Shown here one piece after another: positions 1-11,686 of a stretch of 64,000 nt of DNA. Made by a program: the position numbers and the translations under genes. This DNA comes from Armillaria gallica (lineage: Eukaryota; Basidiomycota; Agaricomycetes; Agaricales; Physalacriaceae), in the NCBI GenBank assembly GCA_037576215.1, contig JBANDB010000004.1:4526001-4590000 (forward strand), given 5' to 3'. The notes beneath the pieces were generated by a model. That model did no database searches. It saw nothing but the letters and a program-made list of their open reading frames with translations, and was not told the DNA's origin. Position 1 is the stretch's first letter; each line of letters starts with the position of its first letter.

Positions 1-3000
1 TCAGTCTCAGTATGGTCTACTACTTGTCTATCTATTGACAGCCCGTTAAGGTTTCCATGGCGTTCGTCGAAGCAGCGAGCGCCCTGCTTGTCTCCAAGTT
101 GCCGCTACATCACCTTGCCGACCTTGAAGCTGTAGCGCCAAGCCTTCAAACCCGCAGAGGTTCGCTCCTGAACTAGGAGGAGCTTGCGGGCTCTAAAAGG
201 CACTGCTCCCCCAATCATTGCTTACTGTTGTTGTGCGCCCAAGTTTTGCGGTGTTTTTCCATCAGCTGCTACAACTCTCTGTTCTACACCAGGTGGTGAA
301 TCCTGGATAGCTAGGACGGCGACTTGGACGAACGGATCTTCCCCGATGACCCGGATTACGGCGATGTCTGTAGTCATCCCTGTTCACCTCCACATCTCGA
401 AATTTCTCCACTGTGATGATCTCCCTTGCCACTCCTCTTTTTCAATGTTGATTTTCATGTCACCTCGTATCTTGCGAGCTGTAGAGATTTTGCAAGAGCC
501 CTCTCGACCGGGTGTGGTCCAAATCTGTACGATTGGACTCGGACCGGGGAAACCGAGTCCGACCCACGAGTCCACCTGCCACCGAAATGGGACGAGTCGT
601 ACTGGGTGCTACTTAGTGCCACTAGCGCTACTATTACCATTCTTGTCCCTAAACCCGACACACTTCTGCTACTAGGGCGCAAGTTCCGCCCACAGGCTGC
701 GGCCCAGTGCACCGGCATCACTTTTTCAATGCTAAGTCAGTGAGCGTCGCTGCCATCAATAAATGTGCAGGGCGCATTCTTCCCCTCATATGTGTGATAT
801 TCACTGAAAAATGTTTATTTCATGATTCATCTACTATATCCCGCAAATACCGTAAATCAAGATAGTCCGGTCCATGCTCGCCTGGGTGTATCTGTGGAGG
901 TTCGTTTTGGACATCTGTGGCGAAACTGGGGTGCGTCGGGAGCGGGACAAGACTACGCGAGGGCGCGGCTGAAGGGTTCAGGGTTGAGTGGCATCGTGAG
1001 TAGTAAGCGATCAATCAGTCGTACTGGAACCCTCGAGTCGCACTGACGAACTCAGTCCTACAAGAAACTCCAATCCCACTCATACTACTTTGGTATATAC
1101 TCCTCTCGACCTTGTCTATTTGTCAAGCAACAGCACTTTTCCGTCCTCTCCTTTACATCTTGACCTGCCAGTCCGCTTCGGCTCGCTACTTCAGCCTCTT
1201 CATCATATGGAGTACTACATAGCTACGTCAGCTTTGACCGACGGAGCTTTCATGTTATCCAATTGCCATACCCAGGACCGGATCGATTTTTTCTTGACTA
1301 CAAGGAGTGGCGCATTGACTGGCATTGAGCCTACGAGAGACGGGAACCGTCTGGATGACTGTCGTAATCCACGACTCGAAAACTACGCACAATGGTTTGA
1401 GGAAGGAGATATGACTCAATATATCTTCGTAGATTATCAAGTGACGCGGCCGGTACACTCGCATCCAGGTACGGCAATTCGTTGACTCTCCTTTGCAAAC
1501 AAGCTTATGCGTCTTTTTTCTACTAGACGTTCTGCATCTATATCATGTCATTTTGTATTATGTGCTAAGAATACGATATCCTGCAAGGAACTGATCTGTC
1601 AGATATCTGCTATGGTAGTTTTCCGAGGATTTAAAGCTAGTTCGATAATTGCTGTGTTTTTATCAAAAGCGTCGGTTTACGGTGAATGTTCCTCGTTTGA
1701 TAACACCGGTACATAACGAAGACAATACAAAATAATTACAACTTTTCCTTTGGGGAGTTCCAAGAGGTAACCGCGTTAATTTGGGAGTAGGGCGATCAAG
1801 GTTTAATCTCTGGCGTTGGGAATCACGGCAACATACCACCTCACTACGCCTTTATACCACGAGAGCTTCCAATCGGATAGTATAGATAGCATGTAATAAC
1901 CTGACAGGTTAGGAAGAGGAAGGACCCCGTCTCCAGTGATTTTGAAGTTGCCGCCGGCTCAGACGTGCAAGGGCCAAAAAATTACACAACACGTGCCCTG
2001 AAGAGGGCATGTATCGCTATTCCTCTGACTTGGGATTGATGTAGGCGCTTTCCTGGTACGCTAACGAAGTCACCTGCAGCAGCGGGTTCTGAGTATCACC
2101 GGTCAAGAGTTGTCCGTTGTTGGTACAAACACAGTTGCGGCGGCACACTACAGAGAATCGGATCGGTAGTAGAAATATCACTGCGCTTGAAGCTTAGAGA
2201 GTGGAGACTGCAGTCGGAAAGGGAGTACATAGATTCTGCGATGGACGTGCCAGTACCAATGGCGTAATGCGCTGCTCTCCGCAACGGAAGGCATTGGGTT
2301 TGCTATAGATATATAGGCATACTTGAATTGAGAATGATCAGTCAGACCTCTGAGCATCAGAAAATACGCACAGAGAAGTTGGTGGTTAGCGTTCATGGAG
2401 AGGCGAGTCGGGCATGCGGACCGGATAAACCCGAGCTTTCTTGCCTTTCACTTTCACTGGCATTCCATTTCCTCGGCCTCCTTCACCGTACGACGGGTCA
2501 GCACCACCAGCCCCTTTTATACCGCTACATTGTCTGAATCTCGTTTCATGCCGTCCAAAGACCTGCGGAAGAAAAATCGGCCCACGTTCAAATTATTGTT
2601 CGAGCGAGTGGGAGGTTCTTTCCGTTCTGGACCATACGAGGCTCGAGAAAATCTTGTACGAACACCGTTACTCTGATAACGATATTTTTCTCATAACGTC
2701 CTTGCATCTGCCGCTGCAGAGGCAAAATCCCATTTCGCCATACCGCTTGTCCTCATCAGTCGTCGTTGATGCTCAGGAACTTGATGGTGACACGTCTACC
2801 TACACGTTATTGGGAATCTTGACAATTGCAGGAACTCAAGCTCACCGGTACTCGTCACGATGTTTTTGAAATTCGCTCTTCTTTCTCAGACCGGTGGCAG
2901 AATGCAGCTATCGGAATGCTAGGACTATCCTCATTACTGAGCCGTTGGGACGGACCAATGTTTCAGTGTCATGCCTTGCGCTATATACGACTTCCACAAA

Positions 3001-5061
3001 TCCATGTTTCTTCATTTTAGTTGTCGGTTAGAAAGCGTTTCCGGCTTCTACTCTTCGGTGTCCTTGGAAAGATGTCCGTGGCATGGGTTATAAAGTGACC
3101 CTCGTTGCCCAGGAGTCGACTGCTCTCTTTGCTTCGACCGCGTCCAACCTTTTCTTTTAAATTTGTAGGCCAGGGGCAGGAGAAAATTATGCGCCTGCGA
3201 GACTTGGGTGGGATAGCGATACGGTAAAGGTGAGTACAGTTCACTACGTCCGCGTTCGACGCCTAATATCTAACAATCGATCAAGATTCCGACAATATCT
3301 TCATGCCATCCTGAACATGATGCTAATACCTCTCTTCTTTTTTGAATGAGGTATACCGCATTTACTCTGCATACGCGAGATGGATACTGAGATTTTTTTC
3401 GCAGAGATGAGTACGACCAACTTCACCTGAACACGACGGCATAATATCGCATGTCGTCTTCATAACGCCTTGTCTGCACAGTCATCGGACACTCGAAGAA
3501 TTCCCTTCTTATTTTCGTTCTGTTTACACTGCAAAACCGAATCCCTTAATCGGTGTCTGTCTGATCCTGAGCGGTAACACGATATGAAGTACTCTTGGTG
3601 GGTTGTTCGGATGATTAAGCCACATAGCCTGACATCTGTAGCATCTTCGCATTACGGACAAAAGCTCAATGACAGTGGGCGGTTGTGGGGAGACAGACCG
3701 AACATGTTGAATGTTGGAAGCGAACTCACATTTTTTCAGCGATATCCTGATAGCGGGCCAATGATTGGCGCCCGGAGCCAATGAAGGACGCCCTCTCAGA
3801 TGCTTCCTCGTTGTCTATACATGGAGCCGCTCGACCCACCCTGACTTGACCTTGCTCGTGACCTCTACGAATGAGTATAAGTATGCAATATTATTTGACG
3901 CCAATTATCAGTCACAACTTCGTAGACTTGGGCGGGCCTTCATGTAATACCACTGAAGTGCAGTGTATACTGCGGAAAAACGGAAGAACACCGCTAACTA
4001 ACAGCAGACTACTGGGGGTAGTTGGTATTGAGTCATGACTGTTTTTCTTTTCTCGGTAGTGGTCACAGCGTTCAGCATCTTCGCGTTCGAGTCAAAGCCA
4101 TGATGCTGTAAGCCACGTATCAACCGCTTGGTATATATATACACAACATCTTCCCTTCCACTGCGCCTCCATGGACAAACGGTGAGCCCCTTCATTACGG
4201 TTTCTAGAATCGCTTGTGCTCACGAAATGGTAGATATCGGATCAAAGGTACATTCTCTTCTACCTTCGCATTTGCAGTTTTTCCGCTAAACGCTCTCGTT
4301 GACTCCAGCTTCATTAAACTATGAAGTACCCAATACTAATTTCTTGAACCATCATGCTTCGAGTGAACCTTGGTCCTGGCCGTTCTGATGTGGCGCAAGG
4401 TAGCGGATCCTGCGGCTTGCCGGTCTTACTAAGTTATCGAATCTTAATGGCTTCCAGTACGAGGCTGTTTGATCGTTAGCTTGACCATCAAATTGTGGAC
4501 TGAGAGACGAGTGTAGCCAGAAAATGGGCTTCTGACAAAATCCAATGAAGACTCGGGACGAAGAACGATGCCTATGGCGATGAAATCGATACTCCCGAAG
4601 GTGGTGGGTTTTTTCTGTGATTTTTTCCCTGTCTAACTTTGGCGACATTTTTTGTCCTGAGCGATAATGATCCACAGGTGCCTCGGTTGAAGGATATGCC
4701 ATAGAAAAGTCGGAGACCGACAAAATCATATAGATCTGCGAACATCCGCCTGTTCTGCCAAGGACAACAAAAGCGGAGAATAGCGATCAAGAGCTCAGGC
4801 CGCTGAGGCTCTGATACGACCGCTCAAATATGAGGGCCCCTCAAAGGCTAGTTTTACTACAGGGGTTTCGCTACTGCATGATAACCAAGAAGCTATATTC
4901 TTCAAGACTCGGAATTCCGGACTCTACTTTCATTCAACATGTGAGTCTGACTTATGGGACTACAACATCACGACATGTCAGGTAGTTACATCTCCAACAC
5001 TGTTATGAACTTCCTCAGCACTGTAACATTCATCCGCTGCTTCTGTCCATCGGTAACATTC
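1..5061. other. Stretch without a supportable gene
   Basis: Only short open frames are present and none shows a recognisable domain or a convincing exon-intron series. The most protein-like piece is on the minus strand at 222-377 (51 codons from an ATG, preceded by a possible AG acceptor), which could be one exon of an unrecognised gene. A microsatellite-like TA run lies near 4133-4142. I see no repeat end, RNA gene or recognisable regulatory site. Confidence 0.4.
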
Positions 5062-5780
5062 CTAGCCATTGTGGGCAGCTTCTGATTCGGTGCGTCGCTC
5101 TTCAGTTTCACGAGCTTCATTAAATGGCAGGGCCTGCCCCCAGTCCCCTTGCACTCTTGCCGGCAGCACAGAACGACTCGTGTTCATAATCATGCGCGAA
5201 AAAGGATCAACCCAGAAAACTGACACCGGCGGAACTACGTCATGGTGGCGACCACGTAGGAAGATATTGCCCACATCGGCCCAAGCTCGCTGCACCGCTG
5301 TATTCGAAATAGGGAAGCCGCTGCCACGCTGGCTGGAACCCCGGTAAACCCTCATAAACAGCACATACATAAGCTGCTGATTGAGGGACCTCCTCTGGCC
5401 TGCAATATATTTCCTCCCTTAGTTCTCGCACCTCTATAGTAACCTGGCTTTAGATGTAACTCACCCATCACTGGCAACTCATTGAAAATCTGACCTGTCA
5501 AAGGACCTAGGATACATTCCATAAAGTGAGCTCGCAGTCTCTATTAATCACCAGCAAGGGTGCTGACTTACGAACATCATCCCTTGGCACTCCGTCGTCA
5601 TTGTCTACTTCTGAGCTGTCCCTTCTATCTAGTTCTTCGCTACAAGTTGCTTCTTCACTGCCGATATTCAACATCGGGAGCACTGTCAACCGGAGGACAG
5701 GAGTCCGTGATGTACCTCGAGACGTCGGGGTGGGCTGCAGCTGGTTGGATAACATGCACACTGTACGATCAGCCATGTAG
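5062..5780 (-). CDS. Small intron-rich hypothetical gene
   Basis: Read on the minus strand, three blocks join into a protein if GT-AG introns are removed: a block ending at the in-frame ATG-containing piece near 5465-5530, a middle block 5369-5433 and a last block 5062-5328 ending in TAG. The two downstream introns would be 5434-5464 (31 nt) and 5329-5368 (40 nt, perfect GTATGT donor). A further GTAAGT...TAG interval of 31 nt lies near 5540-5572 and may link to an upstream ATG exon starting at 5776, but that join does not keep frame as I read it. The C-terminal part is rich in charged residues. No domain is recognised. The very short introns are the main reason for low confidence; it may be a pseudogene. 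Confidence 0.35.
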
Positions 5781-6327
5781 CACCTGCCTAGCGAGTGGAA
5801 TATGTTTGTAGAAAGGAAACTTGTACAGGATACTAAGAAATCTAGCCACTTAAATATCTTTCTGTATCTCTAGTATATTCGTTCCCTACGTAAACTTTAC
5901 TCACCATAACTCGGCCCCACCGGACATCACGCCAACTCGCACTGCCGGTTGTGGGATAATGATTACTTATCTCGTGGTGCTAGCCTGATTCTTTCTCGGG
6001 GAAATACCTTAATAGACAAGGTTTCAAGTATTGATGGGTGGCAATCCAAGGATTATTCATTCGTAATTGGCTGGGTCCCTGGTGGGAAAAGGAATTAATA
6101 CGTTCCAGAAATCGATGGGCATCTTGTGGGCATCGGTGCAGGGATTATGGGGTGACTTTTCCAGGCGACTTTCCGCAGGATAAATCTAGATGCATAGCAA
6201 CCACTCATATGGAAGAACGCTTAGCAGTCGACGTCAACTTCTGTTGCGTACTGTGTGATACTAAGGTAGACGACAGAAATACGTCACGTGGGGTGGCCGA
6301 AATGGGAAGAGAACCATAAATTTAGCT
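5781..6327. other. Intergenic stretch
   Basis: No coding region or repeat is recognised between the hypothetical gene and the target duplication of the MITE that begins at 6336. Confidence 0.4.
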
Positions 6328-6335
6328 TTTGGCAC

Positions 6336-6996
6336 TAGTGTTGCCGCCGCTCGGCTTCGGTCCGCTTTTCCCAGCTCCTACCCCAGGTGAGCTTTTTACC
6401 GAGCTGAGTTGCCGAAATACCTCTCGGCTCAGCTCGGCTTGGGCTCAGTTCCGGTAAAAGCTGTAGCTGACTTACAAATTAGGCCAGGAGATTTCTTTGC
6501 CTATTCTTATGGGTATGGGAATAGATCGGGGGGTAACACTCTGTTAAATGAGCTTGATTTGCTTATATATATACCTCTGTATACTTAATTATTCAAGGGA
6601 AGGTGCAAGGATGCCTACAGGAAATGAAAGAGTTTTTATGGCCATGCAATTTTATAAATGGTATTGGTTTCCCACAATTCCCTATATTGATATGAATCAC
6701 ATATCATCTTTTACAACCTTCGAAACCTGTCAGAATCATGCAGGAAGGATCTACTTGATGATTTTTAGTTCACTAATTGGAGTATAGAGTCAAAGATAAG
6801 GGAAGAAATGCGTGTGCAATGCTAGCTTCTTAATCGAGACAAAGCTGTAACTTTGACCGGCTTGAGCTGAAGGAAGCCGGCTCTAAAGCTGAGCTGACCT
6901 ATCAAAGCGGCCAAGCTACCAAACCTGGCTCCGCTCAGCTTTTCCTGGCTCAGTTCCATCAGCTTGGCAGCTTTAGCTGGAGTGGTGGCAACACTA
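6336..6996. mobile_element. hAT-like MITE, 661 bp, with 8-bp target duplication
   Basis: The element starts TAGTGTTGCCGCCGCTC and its other end read in reverse starts TAGTGTTGCCACCACTC, an inverted terminal repeat with two G/A differences. It is flanked on both sides by the identical octamer TTTGGCAC (6328-6335 and 6997-7004). An 8-bp duplication plus TAGNG-type ends is the hallmark of the hAT superfamily. No transposase frame is present, so this is a non-autonomous copy. The GC-rich subterminal parts repeat short AGCTGAGC-like words in both orientations, while the middle is AT-rich. An ORF at 6548-6787 inside it looks fortuitous. Confidence 0.85.
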
Positions 6997-7004
6997 TTTG
7001 GCAC

Positions 7005-7519
7005 CAATGTTATGCTCCAAATGAAAAATAGGATCGAATTATTACCATATTAAGGTATCTCAGTCCACGAGATTTCACATAAAAGTGAAAACTCAAGGAG
7101 GAGATAGAGATTTACCTCAAAATTACCTCAAATTCGTTATTTTGCTAACTAGTCTCTGAATATTAAAGTTCTTGCAAAACTGCTTGGTATGACAGTCCTT
7201 GAGATACAAATTGATAACTTCTATTTTTCCTTTTCGCAATATGTACAACAGGCGACAGCCTAAGGCCAATTGTCTGAATCCAGCCACCCCATGTGGCATG
7301 TGACATATTTGGGTGTCGTCTACCTTACACCACTGAAGACTAGTGGTCGTCAGTCGGCGACTCCGATACCTTGCTTTGATGGTCAGAAATTTTTTTGCAA
7401 GAGAAGTGATTGCTTCTGCTGCATGTTATGGACTTCATAATTTCTCCATTGTACATCACATTCAAACTTTCATAAATACAATTACATTTTTCTGAACATG
7501 GCAAGACAAGGACCAATGC
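7005..7519. other. Intergenic stretch
   Basis: AT-rich DNA between the MITE and the next ORF. No gene, repeat or RNA recognised. Confidence 0.4.
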
Positions 7520-7870
7520 TCAAGTGCTCACACACAATTCTTTTTTGCAGTAGGCACGATACTCAGTCGCGTCTCTGTCTGATGTAGATGACAGTAGGCT
7601 CGTGGTGGGCGGTTGGGCAGTGTTTCTCCTGGACTTGGGATGGATCATGGAGTCACCAGAACCTGGTAAAAGTGTTACATTAGGGTTTATATGCTGTGGA
7701 AATAGATGTCTCCCTGACATGCTGGGAGGAGCTCTGAGGAAAGGGCATGAAAACTGGGTTGCAGTATTTCCATGAAGCCTCATCGCGTGCCCACTTAAAT
7801 TGAAGGTGCACAATAGAAGAGCAAACGTGGACATGAACATAGTTATGAGTTCGAGTTTACAAGGATCCAT
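7520..7870 (-). CDS. Possible small secreted protein, 116 aa
   Basis: A single uninterrupted frame runs from ATG (7870) to TGA on the minus strand. The N-terminus has a charged start, then a hydrophobic stretch of about residues 8-25 rich in Leu, Phe and Ala, followed by small residues, which fits a signal peptide; an alternative start is Met11. The rest is Ser/Pro/Thr-rich with cysteines near residues 42, 107 and 112. I recognise no family. It is intronless, unlike most other candidates here, and sits 10 bp from the left repeat of the retroelement in divergent orientation. It might be a genuine effector-like small secreted protein or a chance frame; length and composition alone do not decide. 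Confidence 0.35.
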   Translation of the reverse strand: MDPCKLELITMFMSTFALLLCTFNLSGHAMRLHGNTATQFSCPFLRAPPSMSGRHLFPQHINPNVTLLPGSGDSMIHPKSRRNTAQPPTTSLLSSTSDRDATEYRAYCKKELCVST

Positions 7871-7880
7871 TCTTTTATCG

Positions 7881-8264
7881 GGTTTAAAGAAAAATGTTTA
7901 CACAAGTCTAATTGGTGAGAAGTCTTTATTTCGGACCTCCGCTCTCTCTTCACACCACCTACAGGCATTGGCCACTCCAATGCACGTAACATTCCACATC
8001 TAGGATGTGTGGTCTCAGCCTCCCCCTGGGAGTCTTGGCAATCTCATCCGTGAGTACGTGCCTCTGTCTCAAAGTCCATGACACTCAACGGGCATTCAGA
8101 TTCCTCCCCATGTCTCTGATTTCATTGGACTATAAGTATCTTGGTGGTCTCAGCTCAAGCGCTTGTCGCTCTTGCTGAACCACCAGGTACGCATTTCTTT
8201 ACCTTGTTTATAGTATTATAACTCATTACTTCCTCGCTCACCAGAGCACCATTTTTATTCTCGC
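7881..8264 (+). repeat. Left direct repeat of the recombinase retrotransposon
   Basis: This 384-bp block matches 14892-15289 in the same orientation, from GGTTTAAAGAAAAATG to TTTTTATTCTCGC. About ten base differences separate the copies and, as far as I can see, all are transitions; the right copy also carries a 14-bp internal duplication. It contains a TATA-like word (ACTATAAGTATC near 8129) about 200 bp upstream of the gag ATG, so it may carry the promoter. Confidence 0.85.
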
Positions 8265-8325
8265 AACTTTAATAAACCCGTTTATTCATTGTCTACTAAG
8301 ACTCAGTTATCCGAACCACTTGACT

Positions 8326-10049
8326 ATGTCCACTGCTTCGAATGCATCAATGCAACCTTCCAACAACAATCCTGGCACTGGCAACTCGACTCAGCAGTCA
8401 GCCAGTACAAGAAATGTCGGACCAGCCCATAGTCATGAAGGATCCCCTGCTCCACTAGATGCACCCCAAGCCCGGATCACCCTCCAATGTGACGCTATTG
8501 TTGAGACTTACCAATCAGGCATCAACACTTCTAAGTCAGATGTCCTCACCCAGGTCATTTGAGTCCTCACTGATTTCTTCAACGCTCGACCAGGGCATGA
8601 TGCAGACTTCAACAACACCCTGCAAATCTACGTTGAGATGCTCGATAATTATGAAGATGAGCAATGCACCCTCCATCAGGAAGGAGAAAACCAGTTACGT
8701 GCAAGGGCCAGTAACGAAATGGAAGCAGGCAGACCTGGTCGACCTCAAGCAGCCGATTTCCATGAGGAAGAGGAGGGTGGAGATGGGGGAGAAGGGGATG
8801 ATGGAGGATCCAAACCAGGAGGAGAACCAGATGAAGAGGAGGAGGATGACAATGGACTGGGACCAGCAAAAAGACCCAGAATTGATGAGTCTCAATTTCC
8901 ATAGCAACCTGTCAGACAGATTAGCTGTGCACTCCTCCATCCCAAATTGTTACTCACCCTTAAACTCATTGAGAACTATACACTCGACCTCAAGGCAGCC
9001 CGACGCAGTCTCACCAATTCCCCCAAGTGTCCCGAGTTTCCTGAAGAGCAATGGCTTGCTGTAAGACCCGAACTCCAATCAAGGGTAAATAGTCGGCTGT
9101 ATCGCATTCATACAGTCACTGACCAGTCCTTTGATGATTGGCAATCAAGGCTAACTGATTAGTGCTTAGCAAGAAGGAATGTGTTTCAGTATGAATAAAC
9201 ATTAGCTCAAAGCTAGGGAATATACAGCTTTGAGTACACTACTTATATACTAAAGTGAGGGTCTGTAATGAGTACTAAGATGAGGGTACTGTGTTAGAAA
9301 GTGAATAAGCCAAGTACACGGTAGCCGAGAATATGACATGTCAATGGAGTGTGACAATGTGAAGATTTATGAAGACTCCATGGAGTCGCGGATCTAAAGA
9401 TAAGATAAGAGTAAGTGCTGAAGATAAGATAAGATAAGATGCACTTAGGTAAAGAAATGAATAAATTGTAACACTTGCACTCCTCGCAGGGAAAGCCATC
9501 AATCTCGGTGCCGTTTTCGCCACCAAGCATTCCATGTCAATCAATGAAATCTAGACTCATGAAATATCTGAAGGGATTGCACTCCGATTCTCAGAGAATA
9601 TGTCCAATCCCTCTGAATCGAAAAAGGTTATCAGTAATGCAGACGAGTGGACCATGACTTGGTACACATACAGCCAAGCAGTTATCATTGCTTTCCCACA
9701 TCACCAGCGTGAACTTGCCCTCTACCAACAGTACATGTCCTCTCTTTTCCGAACAACAGCAATCCCCCTCCATTGCCATGTATTCGTCCTCGATAGGGCA
9801 ATCCGTAACCGGGTTGGAAGATGTCAGAATATCCTTCTCTCAGATACTGACAAATTCTGGGATCTTGAGCGATCGCATATCTCACCCGTTGGCATGGCGT
9901 ACCAGGAATTTGAGGACCAACAAGTTGAAAAGCCAGGAAAAAGAAATGGAGACCGGGCTCGCAGTCTTGAGGCATGCCGAAGGTGGAACACTGATGGGCC
10001 TAAGACTTCCATGGCAATGGCAACACCAACTTGGAATGAGATTGGATAA
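8326..10049 (+). pseudogene. gag-like gene of the recombinase retrotransposon, broken
   Basis: The frame starts at ATG 8326 with a Ser/Asn/Gln-rich N-terminus, followed by an acidic, Glu/Gly-rich region (about 8760-8870) ending in a basic KRPR motif, then a Leu-rich segment. It is interrupted by the solo LTR at 9060-9473. If the LTR and one 5-bp duplication are removed, frame 1 upstream joins frame 3 downstream and continues to 10049 through a Trp-rich core (WTMTWYTYSQA, then AFPHHQREL). In-frame stops lie at 8560 (TGA), 8902 (TAG) and 9552 (TAG). The first and second fit CGA to TGA and TGG to TAG changes. The core resembles gag regions common in mushroom retroelements. A zinc knuckle expected near the C-terminus is not clear. 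Confidence 0.7.
9060..9473 (-). mobile_element. Solo Gypsy LTR, 414 bp, with 5-bp target duplication
   Basis: The block has TG...CA ends and is flanked by CTTGC at 9055-9059 and 9474-9478, a perfect 5-bp target duplication typical of Ty3/Gypsy integration. It is a close full-length match, same length and orientation, to 58896-59309, the 3' LTR of the Gypsy element at the right end. The orientation is assigned from that element, which is on the minus strand. It carries GATAAGATAAGATAAGAT repeats. No internal sequence remains, so LTR-LTR recombination removed the body after insertion into gag. Confidence 0.92.
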
Positions 10050-11686
10050 TTAACGTAGTAGCACGGCAATCAAGGCGATCATGTGTGCGAGTGGTTCAGG
10101 GCACCTCCGTGCAGTAGAACAATTCCTCTGTATGCAAGAATACACTGCGACTTTAAGTCTGTGAAGTAGTACTGCTTGGTAGTCAAGTACTAAATGCTAT
10201 GGCTTCAAGCCAGTAGGGATCTCTCGAAATGAGAGGGAATGAAAACGGGTATGACGTGAATACCACGAATCCATATGAGAAAATGTGCTGTGAGACTAGA
10301 AAACATCGCTCAACAGTAATCAGAGTGGGGTGAATGATGGAGAATAGACTAAACGGTTGGCAATAGTCTGTGGGCAAGTGAAGTGATGAGAAAACGGCAT
10401 GGGGACTGTGAGTGTTGAAATAAACATGGAACAAGGTGCTGAGGGTGGGCTGGCTAGAGAAAACGTGGAACTACGAAAACTGGTGGTGATACTGGTCCTA
10501 TACGATGTGATGGTGCTGAGTCGATGTCAAAACTTGTCTGGTACTGAAACAATCCTATCCTATGCCAAACTAACCTTCAAGTCCACTCGGGGGACTGATA
10601 CTATATGAAAACTGGCTGAAACTGATCCTAAGTCTGCTCTGAGACTACCCAAGTGGGTGATGATAACAATGGTGAAAGTAAAACTGTAAAAACTCCAATG
10701 GTGCAAAAGTGAAACAATGATGGCCTATAAAAGATAATGGGGGTGAGGTATAGCACAGTGATCACGTATTGGCACAGTATGAGCATGCACCAATAGTGTT
10801 AAGAGCAAAGAGCATGTAGCAAAGGACTCTTCACAGTTAAAACCGTGAGATAACTCTGGTGAGCTCAAGAGTCGACGTGCGATCAAGAATATGCTGGTGC
10901 AAACGGTATATTGCCGTAGAACGGTGAATAAATGTTGTTTACTGGCAATAGGCTAGAGCATGACAATAATTGACGTAGTCTGGGGTCAACTGGAGATGAA
11001 CTGCTTTCTAACTATGTTTTCTAGCTAGTTTTTATACTACAAGTATGAATTTATAAATAGAGTAGATATGCGAGCCTTAGTAAGGCCATAAAGCCTTGGC
11101 TTTGTAAAAATCGTAGGTAACATATGGTATTTCGTCTTCTAAAGTAACAGCAACTCATCAATGTTGCCGCGTATGGATGCAAACCGTATGGTTTTTGTTG
11201 AGCAATGCACAGATCGTTAGGTGCTGTTTAGCTGCAGATTACTGAGTGATAGTCGTTGTGCTGAGGAGTATGTGTGGGGTAATGTTTTCTTGAGGCCTTG
11301 GCAAAGTAACAGCCTTAGTAAATGTGGTCTGTAGTTGCTGTAGCTGCAATTGCTGTAGCTGGGAGGGTACTCGCATCAATCACATCATTTTCATTAAGTG
11401 ATCAATGAGTGCGTCAACTAGGTGCTTCTGAGTGATGCATCAATTCCGTATTGGGATGATTGTCGATCGAAGGTGCCTTGCCATGATGAAGTACGGCAAT
11501 TATGATGTGTGGCAGGATGGGATGGATAACAAAGCACATAAGGAGTGGTTGCTGTAGGATGAAAGTGGTATCAGTGTGCGTGCAATCATTGGTTTGCCAA
11601 AAGTCTGTTGAAGGGACAGTAGCGTTAATTATCTGGCAAAATCCACGAATTCTGAGTGTACAGAGCCTGGAGGCTCATCAACGCAG
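10050..11686. other. Unassigned interior of the recombinase retrotransposon
   Basis: This 1.6-kb interval between gag and the RT frame is longer than a normal gag-pol spacer and full of stops. It includes a TATAAAA word near 10727. It may be another decayed insertion, for example a long LTR, but I could not find TG...CA ends with a matching target duplication. No coding claim is made. Confidence 0.4.

Noticed and set aside
2441..2869. 142-codon plus-strand ORF
   Set aside because: Does not resemble any family and shows no splice-supported extension; probably chance in a gene-poor stretch.
6548..6787. 79-codon ORF inside the MITE
   Set aside because: Lies wholly within a non-autonomous transposon, AT-rich, no domain.
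10058..11499. Insertion flanked by ACGGCAAT as an 8-bp target duplication
   Set aside because: The word occurs at both 10059-10066 and near 11490, but the ends inside it show no inverted repeat or TG...CA, so the match may be chance.
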